Of a stretch of 15,677 bases of DNA, positions 7,135 to 14,398 are shown one piece after another. The position numbers were made by a program, and so were the translations under genes. The stretch spans positions 1 to 15,677 of the forward strand of contig MEUM01000023.1 in NCBI GenBank assembly GCA_001771735.1, given 5' to 3'. Within the stretch, counting starts at the first letter, position 1, and the number at the start of each line of letters is the position of its first letter. The notes under the pieces were generated by a model. That model made no database searches. It was not told the DNA's origin and saw only the letters and a program-made list of their open reading frames with translations. Source of the stretch: Caldifarciminota bacterium RBG_13_43_14 (GTDB taxonomy: Bacteria > Hydrothermota > Tepidihabitantia > SM23-42).

Positions 7135-7629
7135 TTATCGCTGAGCGCGTTGATCAAGTACTGAGGCTATTTCCATGATCGAACGGTCATTAAATACAAG
7201 CTTTTGCGGGGGATTTAATTGGTAGAATTTTAAGTCCAGTATTTTCTGCGGTACCTTGTTCAAATATAGCGCAAAGTCAACGTTCTTCTCAACCACAACA
7301 GCCAGAAACTGAATAAAATCTTCTCGCCTTAATGCATTGCATACTTTAGGCGCAATGATCTTTTCTTCGATCACACGGCTTGCTGAATCAATATTGCCAT
7401 TAATCCGGAATGCGATCGATTCGGAAACGACCTCCCCTTCCTCGCTCTTGATCTCAAAAACAACGGGATAATTAAATGCGTCATTAAAATTGAAATCATA
7501 ATCAACTTCAAGAAATCCTCGAGCGATCGACTTCCCTTTTATGATCTGAAGCGTACCGAACAGGTCCTGACCGCTGCCAAGCCAATCCGGCAGGATCACC
7601 TTAGGCCGCATTTGTTTTGTATTATTCAT
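7135..7629 (-). CDS. Conserved-looking protein of unknown function, last gene of the pyr operon
   Basis: A 164-residue protein that I do not recognise. It has no signal peptide and no membrane segment. The N-terminal two thirds looks beta-rich (GTLQIIKG, FLEVDYDFNF, YPVVFEIKSEEGEVVSESIA). A helical segment follows (SASRVIEEKIIAPKVCNALR), then more strand-like sequence and a helical end (SIMEIASVLDQ). The ATG at 7629 overlaps the pyrC stop by 8 nt (ATGAATAA), the mark of translational coupling. An in-frame ATG at 7650 lies deeper in pyrC and has no Shine-Dalgarno, so it is less likely. Position alone suggests a link to pyrimidine synthesis or its control; no motif supports a specific activity. 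Confidence 0.75.
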   Translation of the reverse strand: MNNTKQMRPKVILPDWLGSGQDLFGTLQIIKGKSIARGFLEVDYDFNFNDAFNYPVVFEIKSEEGEVVSESIAFRINGNIDSASRVIEEKIIAPKVCNALRREDFIQFLAVVVEKNVDFALYLNKVPQKILDLKFYQLNPPQKLVFNDRSIMEIASVLDQRAQR

Positions 7630-8902
7630 CGAAATGTTTAATGATACCATTGACCATTGTTGCCCGGCATTTACCTTGAAGTTCTTTGTTTATTAAAGGC
7701 GTGTTAATCGATCTCGAGTAAATTTTATCGGGAGTGGCTTTCCATTTGATCTCGGGATCAATGACGGTAATGTTCGCCGGATCACCGATTTTTAAATAAC
7801 CGCTTTTTTCATTGATAATTTTTGCCGGATTGATATTCAATTTTTCAATGATCATCGACCAGGTAAATTTCTGCTTATTAATGAGCTCCATGATAATAAG
7901 TGATAAGGCGGTCTCTAATCCAGTCATGCCATATGGTGCATGGGTGAATTCTAATTCCTTTTCGGCCTGGGAATGGGGGGCATGATCGGTTGCAATGCAA
8001 TCGATCGTGCCATCACGCAATCCCTCAATCACGGCAAGCCGATCATCTTCGGTTCGGATCGGCGGGTTGACTTTAAAATTGGTGTCAAAACTCGCCAGTA
8101 CCTCGTCATTAAAAAAGAAATAATGCGGGCATGTTTCGCAGGTAATGGACAGGCCTTCGCTTTTTGCTTTTCTTATAATTTCGACCGCGCCCCTGGTTGA
8201 AATGTGGCACAAATGCAATCGGGCGCCAGTAAAATGCGCTAACCTGATATCACGACTGACTGTGATCTCCTCAGCTACGGCTGGTGAACCATGCAAGCCC
8301 AAACGTCCTGACACCAGCCCTTCGTTCATCAATCCGCCGGCAGTTAAGGCCTTATCCAGTGGATGTTCCATTATCGGTATTTTAAAGATCTTTGAGTATT
8401 CAAGTGCGTGTCTGAACACATTTGCGTTGTCGACTACATCACCATCGTCAGAAAAGCCCTTTACTCCCGCATTAACAAGCTCCCCGAACTCGGTTATTTC
8501 CTTCCCCTGTCGTCCCTTGGTAATGGCACCGATCGGAAAAACCCGACAGATATCGACCCGATTAGCTTCCCGGTATATATAATTAACTATTCCTTCATTA
8601 TCGATCGCGGGTTCGGTATTGGGCATACAGCATAATGTCGTAAATCCCCCAGCAACTGCAGCCCTTGACCCGCTTTCAATCGTTTCTTCATCTGGACGGC
8701 CAGGATCGCGCAGATGGCAATGTAGATCGATAAATCCGGGGGCAATAATACAACCGCCGGCATCGATCGTTTTAACACCTTTCTTTCTGATCTTCTTGCT
8801 GATTTCGGCGATCTTTCTATTTATAATCAGAACATCGAATTCTTTCTCGGCGCGCGAACGTTGATCACTGATGCGTCCCCCTTTGATCAAAATATCACTC
8901 AA
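7622..8902 (-). CDS. pyrC: Dihydroorotase
   Basis: Dihydroorotase catalyses the reversible cyclisation of carbamoyl-aspartate to dihydroorotate, the third step of UMP synthesis. With the start chosen here it has 426 residues, a normal length for the multimeric class I enzyme. Zinc and catalytic motifs are visible: HCHLRDPG (61-68), GFSDDGDVV, HPLDKALTAGGLMNEG, LCHISTRGAVEII, CETCPHYFFF and ATDHAPH. The start is taken as TTG at 8902. It gives the canonical opening (M)SDILIKGGRI, and a strong GGGAGG (8913-8908) sits 5 nt before it. The in-frame ATG at 8917 precedes that Shine-Dalgarno and has none of its own. The TTG start overlaps the pyrB stop by 8 nt. Confidence 0.94.
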   Translation of the reverse strand: MSDILIKGGRISDQRSRAEKEFDVLIINRKIAEISKKIRKKGVKTIDAGGCIIAPGFIDLHCHLRDPGRPDEETIESGSRAAVAGGFTTLCCMPNTEPAIDNEGIVNYIYREANRVDICRVFPIGAITKGRQGKEITEFGELVNAGVKGFSDDGDVVDNANVFRHALEYSKIFKIPIMEHPLDKALTAGGLMNEGLVSGRLGLHGSPAVAEEITVSRDIRLAHFTGARLHLCHISTRGAVEIIRKAKSEGLSITCETCPHYFFFNDEVLASFDTNFKVNPPIRTEDDRLAVIEGLRDGTIDCIATDHAPHSQAEKELEFTHAPYGMTGLETALSLIIMELINKQKFTWSMIIEKLNINPAKIINEKSGYLKIGDPANITVIDPEIKWKATPDKIYSRSINTPLINKELQGKCRATMVNGIIKHFDE

Positions 8903-9818
8903 TTTTTCCTCCCGCATGGACGAATAGTACTGCCATCCTCAAAGCGACGCCATTCTTTACCTGGGTCAGGATCACCGATCTATCACCATCGGCCACATCC
9001 GGATCGATCTCAACGCCTCGATTGGTCGGGCCCGGATGCATAATAATGCCACCGGTTTTCATTCGCTTTACACGCTCTCGCGTCAAACCATAGAGATTTC
9101 GGTACTCACGGATCGATGGAAACAAACCGGCTTCCTGCCGTTCAAGCTGTATCCTCAGAGCCATTACAACATCATATTTGTCAATAATCTCATCAAGATT
9201 ATAATGCACATTCACGCCCAGAGATTCTATCCCGATCGGAATCAAAGTCGGTGGAGCACAGATTGTAACTTGGGCGTTTAACTTCTTAAGTCCAAATATA
9301 TTAGACCGCGCGACTCGCGAATGCAGAATGTCACCAACGATTAGGACCTTCAATCCTGCGATATCTTTGAAATGTTGTCGCATCGTAAATATATCGAGCA
9401 AAGCCTGGGTCGGATGTTCATGGCTACCATCACCGCCGTTAATCACAAAAGCATCAATATTCTCAGCCAGATATTTAGCTGCCCCCGGTGCCGAGTGACG
9501 AACAACAACCCCATCAATCTTCATTGCTTCAATATTTCGGGCGGTATCGATAATCGTTTCCCCTTTGGCAACGCTTGAACTTGTTTTAGAGAAATTTATG
9601 ACATCGGCCGACAAACGCTTGGCCGCAACGCTGAATGATATCTGAGTACGGGTCGAGGCCTCAAAGAAAAGGGTTAATATTGTTTTACCACGTAATGTTG
9701 GTACGATCGGGATCGGACGCTCAAGGACCGATGCGAAACGATCGGCAATATCTAAATAGTGAATGATCTCTTTAGCGGTTAAATCCTCTATCCCGATAAG
9801 ATCTTTTCTATGACTCAT
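8895..9818 (-). CDS. pyrB: Aspartate carbamoyltransferase, catalytic chain
   Basis: PyrB condenses carbamoyl phosphate with aspartate, the committed step of pyrimidine synthesis. The 307 residues fit the catalytic chain. Substrate motifs are FFEASTRTQISF (the carbamoyl-phosphate STRT loop), VVRHSAPGAAKYLAE, HPTQALLDIFTM, GDILHSRVARSNIFGLKKL and MHPGPTNRGVEID. There is no pyrI regulatory chain beside it; control may instead run through PyrR. The ATG at 9818 overlaps the end of pyrR by 11 nt, with an adjacent AGAGG. A GTG at 9830 is also in frame and possible. The last codons of pyrB contain the pyrC Shine-Dalgarno. Confidence 0.95.
   Translation of the reverse strand: MSHRKDLIGIEDLTAKEIIHYLDIADRFASVLERPIPIVPTLRGKTILTLFFEASTRTQISFSVAAKRLSADVINFSKTSSSVAKGETIIDTARNIEAMKIDGVVVRHSAPGAAKYLAENIDAFVINGGDGSHEHPTQALLDIFTMRQHFKDIAGLKVLIVGDILHSRVARSNIFGLKKLNAQVTICAPPTLIPIGIESLGVNVHYNLDEIIDKYDVVMALRIQLERQEAGLFPSIREYRNLYGLTRERVKRMKTGGIIMHPGPTNRGVEIDPDVADGDRSVILTQVKNGVALRMAVLFVHAGGKIE
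8908..8913 (-). promoter_or_regulatory. Ribosome binding site that decides the pyrC start
   Basis: GGGAGG on the minus strand, 5 nt before the TTG at 8902 and downstream of the competing ATG at 8917. It lies inside the 3' end of pyrB. Confidence 0.65.
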
Positions 9819-10446
9819 CCTCTGAACCACCGATTTTCAGTTGTTTAACCATAGGTTCTGATACTTGCTTCAGACCGATACGGGTTTTTTGATTTCCGAA
9901 CTGTTTCTTTGTCTTTTTTCTTCGATCATGAATGACTATGCAATCTTCTCCATCGATCTCCCGAACCAGCACATCAATGATTTCGTTTCTGGCGGCGGGC
10001 ATTTTTTTTCCGGTATAATCTGCCTGTATCGGTAATTCCCGGTGTCCGCGGTCGACCAGTACCGCAAGCTGTATTGCCTTGGGCCGGCCGAAATCAAGGA
10101 TCTCCTCGATCGCCGCGCGAATCGTTCGTCCGGTATAAAGAACATCATCGACCAGAACAACTATTCTATTGGTCACGTCAAAAGGGATATCAGTACTTTC
10201 GATGATCGGCATATCTGACGCTAATTGTAGATCATCACGATACAACGTAATATCAAGGGCACCGATTGGTATTCTTCTTTTTTCTGTGGTCTTCATAAAA
10301 TCAGCCAGACGCCGGGCAATATAATCACCACGCCGTTTAATACCGATCAAAATTATATCTTTTATACCATTATTTTTCTCAATAATTTCGTGGGCAATCC
10401 GGATCAAAGCTCGTCTGATTTCCGCGGCACCAACGACTTTCTTCAT
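9808..10446 (-). CDS. pyrR: Bifunctional pyr regulator / uracil phosphoribosyltransferase with C-terminal extension
   Basis: PyrR binds pyr mRNA in many bacteria and also converts uracil plus PRPP to UMP. The core (about 1-173) is classical: LIGIKRRGDYIARRL (33-47), the PRPP loop VVLVDDVLYTGRT (96-108), and LAVLVDRGHRELPIQADYTG. Beyond the normal end (EIDGEDCIVIHD) it carries about 39 extra residues rich in Lys/Arg, then an acidic SEDES tail. This makes 212 residues against the usual ~180. The ATG at 10446 is preferred because the upstream in-frame TTG at 10482 lies inside the -35 box. First gene of the operon with pyrB, pyrC and an unknown gene. No attenuator can precede it, since the -10 ends 8 nt upstream. 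Confidence 0.92.
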   Translation of the reverse strand: MKKVVGAAEIRRALIRIAHEIIEKNNGIKDIILIGIKRRGDYIARRLADFMKTTEKRRIPIGALDITLYRDDLQLASDMPIIESTDIPFDVTNRIVVLVDDVLYTGRTIRAAIEEILDFGRPKAIQLAVLVDRGHRELPIQADYTGKKMPAARNEIIDVLVREIDGEDCIVIHDRRKKTKKQFGNQKTRIGLKQVSEPMVKQLKIGGSEDES

Positions 10447-10454
10447 TAAGTTTA

Positions 10455-10482
10455 AGTATAAATAAAATCCATCAGAAGTCAA
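10455..10482 (-). promoter_or_regulatory. Promoter of the pyr operon (leaderless type)
   Basis: -35 TTGACT (10482-10477), 16-bp spacer, -10 TATACT (10460-10455), then 8 nt to the pyrR ATG at 10446. The transcript should start at or within a base or two of the start codon. Confidence 0.78.
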
Positions 10483-10576
10483 GAATAAAAACCGGCAAAT
10501 CGGGAAAGATTTGAAGAGGAGAAAAGGAGCAGAGGTGATTTGTAAAGCACTAAATACGAAATCCTAAAACCCAAAT

Positions 10577-10621
10577 AACCAGATGAACCAGAGAAACTAG
10601 AAAGACCGAATAAACGAAAGT
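10577..10621. repeat. Degenerate 9-bp tandem repeat in the pyrR/DUF4159 spacer
   Basis: Five consecutive 9-mers can be laid out: AACCAGATG, AACCAGAGA, AACTAGAAA, GACCGAATA, AACGAAAGT. The first three are clearly related and the last two strongly decayed. They sit in the 278-bp spacer between the divergent pyrR and DUF4159 genes; beside the two promoters I see nothing else there. Confidence 0.45.
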
Positions 10622-10689
10622 ATCCAACATCAAGGATCGATTCTTATAATTCCTACTTCTAACTTATTAAGTTATCAAATTATATCCCA

Positions 10690-10717
10690 TTGACATTGAA
10701 CCAACTGCTTTTATAAT
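10690..10717 (+). promoter_or_regulatory. Promoter of the DUF4159-DUF4175-TPR operon (leaderless type)
   Basis: Perfect -35 TTGACA (10690-10695), 16-bp spacer, perfect -10 TATAAT (10712-10717), then 7 nt (GAAATAG) to the ATG at 10725. It is the best consensus promoter of the window. Confidence 0.8.
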
Positions 10718-10724
10718 GAAATAG

Positions 10725-11357
10725 ATGACAAGCCTACTAATACTGCTGATCCTGATTAATCAATACGATTTCACAATCGGTCGGGTGCAATATGGCGGCG
10801 GTGGTGACTGGTATTCAAACCCATCTTCGCTGCCCAATCTTCTCAAAGCAGTCAATGAAAGAACAACGATACGCACCGCCCCCCGCGAGGAAAATATTGC
10901 AATCACCGACCCGAAACTTTTCCAATTCCCGTACTTATATCTCAACGGTCATGGAAATATTAAATTCACCGATGAAGAAACAAAGATACTCCGCCAATAC
11001 ATTGCATCCGGCGGATTCCTTCACGCCGACGATAATTATGGAATGGATACTTCCTTTCGGCGCGAGATCAAAAAGGTCTTTCCCGATTCGCCAATGATCG
11101 AATTGCCTTTTGATCATGATATATATCATTCATTTTACGATTTTCCCAATGGTCTACCTAAAATCCATGAACATGACAACAATCCCGCGCAAGGCCTTGG
11201 TATTTTCTTTGATGGAAGGCTTGCCGTATTTTACACTTATGAATGTGATCTTGGTGATGGATGGGAGGATCCAACCGTACACAATGACCCGCTAGAAAAA
11301 CGGGAAGACGCTTTGAAAATGGGCATAAATATTATTATCTATGTTTTAACCCACTGA
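10725..11357 (+). CDS. DUF4159 family exported protein
   Basis: A 210-residue protein with a short hydrophobic N-terminus (MTSLLILLILINQ) that lacks a basic residue, followed by the DUF4159 domain over the whole remaining length. Family marks are FTIGRVQYGGGGDWY (16-30), FPYLYLNGHGNIKFTDEE, LRQYIASGGFLHADDNYG, ELPFDHDIYHSFYDFPNGLP, GIFFDGRLAVFYTYECDLGDGWED and a closing KMGINIIIYVL. The domain is thought to adopt a glutamine-amidotransferase-like fold, and its biochemical function is not established. It is commonly found next to DUF4175, DUF58, BatA and MoxR genes. Here only DUF4175 follows, 2 nt downstream. Export to the periplasm is inferred from the N-terminus. Confidence 0.88.
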   Translation: MTSLLILLILINQYDFTIGRVQYGGGGDWYSNPSSLPNLLKAVNERTTIRTAPREENIAITDPKLFQFPYLYLNGHGNIKFTDEETKILRQYIASGGFLHADDNYGMDTSFRREIKKVFPDSPMIELPFDHDIYHSFYDFPNGLPKIHEHDNNPAQGLGIFFDGRLAVFYTYECDLGDGWEDPTVHNDPLEKREDALKMGINIIIYVLTH

Positions 11358-11359
11358 TC

Positions 11360-14300
11360 ATGAACAATATTCTTCAATTGCTGAAGACAACGCGGCAGGT
11401 CCATCATCAGCAATCATTGATAAATTTTGCGGGGGTGTTCGCGCTATTTCTTGCGGTATCGATATTGACTCTGCTGATTTCATTATTTCTTTTAAAGTCA
11501 CCCTGGTACATGCTTATCGGTCTGACCGTATTTTTATTTTACCGTCCGGTCCGCTTCATAGATCAAGTACGCAACATTGACCGTCAATGCGGTTTGAACG
11601 GCAAGTTCATCAACAGCTTTCAATTTTCCCGCTACTCCGATAATGACCGGGAAGGTTATTCTCAGGAACTTATTGCTGCCTACATTGATCGCGCGGTCGG
11701 ACAGATAAACACTCGGCAGTTTAAGAGTGCCGTTAACCGAAAGCCGTTAAAAACAGGAATTCGAATATTGCTTGTTTCAATTGTCATATTTCTGCTCTAT
11801 CCAGCTTTTTTACCGAAGCGTTTCTGGTATTCGCTCCATCATAAAATCGAGTGGGTGATTATCCCTGGCGATCGTAATTTACCGGAAAACACCCGGCAGG
11901 ATATTTCGATAATTATCAACGGGATATATCTGCCGCGAGGCGTGCATTTTGTAAGACAAGAGGACGAAAAAAAAATCAGCACTGCGATCGCCGTCAAGAA
12001 TGGTCAGGCAACATCATCACTGATTATTAAAAAGAATTTTAAATATTACTTTAAATTTTTCGATAAAAGAACCACGGCCAATTGGATCTCAATGATCGCG
12101 CCGGTATTAATTACCGACCTAAAGTTCGAACTTTTCTATCCACCCTATACCGGGTTGAAACCGGAAATAAAAACTGGCCGGCAAATTATCGCCCCCAAAA
12201 ACACCCGTGTAAATCTTACCGGACATTCAAACCAAACTTTGCAAAAGGCAACAATAATATTTAATGATACTATTCCTCTGGTCTTTAATGAAGACCTATT
12301 TCAAGGCCAATTCACCATCCAGCAAAGTGGAACAGCATTCATCGAGCTCGAGGCAATGTCATTGTTAAAAGAAGCGATAATCATTTATTCAATACCGGAT
12401 CTGTCGCCGCTGGTAGAAATATTCGCTCCCGGTCAGAATATCAATATGCCCGACGGCATGATGCTCGATATCGGAGTACGCGTATCTGACGATTATGGAA
12501 TCAGCTCGGGCAAATTCTATTATAATATTGAAGTGCAAAAATCTCAGGCATTGAAATTGCATCCGAGAGCGATTGAAGACACAATATTTTTCAAATGGAA
12601 CTTAGCCGAACTCAACCTGCTCCCCGGCGATGAAATTTCCTATTATGTTGAGTTCGTTGACAACGCTGGCAATATCACCCAGAGCAGCACCTATTATGTA
12701 TATTTCCCCACCCTGGAGCAGATGTACGAGGCAATTCACCGTGAAGAAGATGAACTGGCCAGCGAGCTCGACCGCTCGATCGACGAACAGTATAAAAGCA
12801 CTTCCGAGTTGGATCGCATCGAGCAGAATCTATTGAAGAACCGTGAACTCTCGTGGGCCGACCAGGAAAAGCTCCGCGAACTGCTAACCCGGGACAAAGA
12901 TTTGCTCGATCGGATCGAGGATTGGCAGGATGAACTTGAAAGGACGATTGATAAAATAAATGAAGGTTTGATCCTTGACCCTAAAGCATTATCAAATCTG
13001 CAGGAATTGTTAAAATTACTAAATGAAATTGTACCCCAGGAATTGCGCGAAGCCATTGAAAAACTTCAGCAGCAATTCGATCAAAACCCAAACAAGCGGG
13101 AAGATGCAATTAAGAACCTCAAACAGCATCAAGATGAACTGACCCAGGCTTTAGAAAGAACACTGGAAATACTAAAAAGATATCAACAGGAGGAAAAACT
13201 CCGTCAATTAGCAAAAACTGCCCGCGATCTGGCTCAAGAAGCAGATTCCCTATCCGATGATATAAATGCCCTGAACGATGAAACCATTAATGATCTACAA
13301 GAGAAAATTCAGCAGCTTGCCCGAGAAACCAGCACCCTGTCAGCATCTAAAAACCTTGAAGAAGAGATCAAGACAAAATTAAATGAGATCGCTCAGCAGC
13401 TGGAAGTGACCGCACAGAATAATGAAATGCCTACGATGAGCGCGAACCTGAATATGTCGGCAACCGATCTCGAAAAATTGTATGAGCAACTGGTCAAAGG
13501 GCGTGGTGCCCAACTACAGGCAAAGCTCTATCAGCTCCTCGGACAATTAATCGCCATTTCCCAGCAGGAAGAAGAGATCTTTACCAGCTCCGGTGATCAA
13601 AAATTCGATCTGGAGCATCAGGATCAAATCATCAGATCGACTAAAGCGGTTGCTGAGAGCTTGTTCAGCGAAGAAAAACGCAGCCTATATATTACCCCGA
13701 CTATGGGCAAGAAGATCGCCCGGGCAGCCGATCTAATGGAAAACGCAAAAATAAACAGCAATTATCGTAGCTACATGCAGGATGCCATGCAATCGGTAAA
13801 TCAAGTTGCCATTGAATTATTGAAGAATCTTGAGCAAGCTGCCGCCGGCAAATCCTCGACTGGTGCGGATAAGATGATGGAACAACTATCCAATATAAGC
13901 CAGGGTCAATTATCCATAAATCAATCTACTGCTTCATTATTGCCATTGCCAATTGCCGGTATGTCACCGGGCATTAAAGAGCAAATGCAACGCCTCGCCG
14001 GCAGTCAGCAGAAATTACGGCAAGCGATCTCTGAATTGCAGCAGGAGGCTGGGTCCGAACCTTATCAGGATCTTCTTAAGAAATTAACTGAGGACATGCA
14101 GTCGGTCGAAGAGGATTTATATCAGTATAAGATCGACCGCCAGCTTATTGAAAGGCAACAGCAGATCCTCACCCGCTTGCTTGACGCCGAAAAATCGATA
14201 CGGCGCGAAGATTATGACGAGAAACGCAAGAGTAAAACCGGTCAGGATTTCATCATTGAATCGCCTCGGCCATTGCCCGATCGGTTGGGCAAAAACGAAC

Positions 14301-14398
14301 TTCGGGATCTTATCAACCAGGCTTTCAAGGAACCCTATCCCCAAGAATACGAAATATACATACGTAAATACTTTGAACAACTACAGGAGATAAAATGA
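11360..14398 (+). CDS. DUF4175-like membrane protein with long periplasmic coiled coil
   Basis: A 1012-residue envelope protein. Two hydrophobic helices at about 22-43 and 48-62 and a third at about 133-150 anchor it. A beta-rich region follows (about 160-450), with DUF4175-type patterns ELFYPPYTGLKPE (257-269), VSDDYGISSGKFYYNI (375-390) and ISYYVEFVDNAGN (426-438). From about 455 to the end it is almost entirely charged, glutamine-rich heptad sequence predicted to form coiled coils, broken near 680-700 and 855-880. The ATG is 2 nt after the DUF4159 stop and without a Shine-Dalgarno, so translation is probably coupled. It overlaps the TPR gene by 4 nt. The assignment to DUF4175 rests on layout and neighbours and is good but not certain. 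The function is unknown, perhaps a scaffold linking inner membrane and periplasm. Confidence 0.82.
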   Translation: MNNILQLLKTTRQVHHQQSLINFAGVFALFLAVSILTLLISLFLLKSPWYMLIGLTVFLFYRPVRFIDQVRNIDRQCGLNGKFINSFQFSRYSDNDREGYSQELIAAYIDRAVGQINTRQFKSAVNRKPLKTGIRILLVSIVIFLLYPAFLPKRFWYSLHHKIEWVIIPGDRNLPENTRQDISIIINGIYLPRGVHFVRQEDEKKISTAIAVKNGQATSSLIIKKNFKYYFKFFDKRTTANWISMIAPVLITDLKFELFYPPYTGLKPEIKTGRQIIAPKNTRVNLTGHSNQTLQKATIIFNDTIPLVFNEDLFQGQFTIQQSGTAFIELEAMSLLKEAIIIYSIPDLSPLVEIFAPGQNINMPDGMMLDIGVRVSDDYGISSGKFYYNIEVQKSQALKLHPRAIEDTIFFKWNLAELNLLPGDEISYYVEFVDNAGNITQSSTYYVYFPTLEQMYEAIHREEDELASELDRSIDEQYKSTSELDRIEQNLLKNRELSWADQEKLRELLTRDKDLLDRIEDWQDELERTIDKINEGLILDPKALSNLQELLKLLNEIVPQELREAIEKLQQQFDQNPNKREDAIKNLKQHQDELTQALERTLEILKRYQQEEKLRQLAKTARDLAQEADSLSDDINALNDETINDLQEKIQQLARETSTLSASKNLEEEIKTKLNEIAQQLEVTAQNNEMPTMSANLNMSATDLEKLYEQLVKGRGAQLQAKLYQLLGQLIAISQQEEEIFTSSGDQKFDLEHQDQIIRSTKAVAESLFSEEKRSLYITPTMGKKIARAADLMENAKINSNYRSYMQDAMQSVNQVAIELLKNLEQAAAGKSSTGADKMMEQLSNISQGQLSINQSTASLLPLPIAGMSPGIKEQMQRLAGSQQKLRQAISELQQEAGSEPYQDLLKKLTEDMQSVEEDLYQYKIDRQLIERQQQILTRLLDAEKSIRREDYDEKRKSKTGQDFIIESPRPLPDRLGKNELRDLINQAFKEPYPQEYEIYIRKYFEQLQEIK
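14385..14389 (+). promoter_or_regulatory. Shine-Dalgarno of the TPR gene
   Basis: AGGAG inside the last codons of the DUF4175 gene, 5 nt before the ATG at 14395. It supports that start and the ATGA overlap with the DUF4175 stop. Confidence 0.6.

Noticed and set aside
8915..8917. ATG start for pyrC, adding 5 residues
   Set aside because: The Shine-Dalgarno GGGAGG lies downstream of it, and the normal dihydroorotase opening begins with the TTG codon at 8902. It is still possible, since leaderless-type initiation without a Shine-Dalgarno seems common here.
9808..9830. Frameshift between pyrR and pyrB
   Set aside because: Both frames end and start properly, with an 11-nt overlap; this is ordinary translational coupling.
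10480..10482. TTG start for pyrR, adding 12 residues
   Set aside because: These bases are part of the TTGACT -35 box; the ATG at 10446 gives the normal PyrR beginning.
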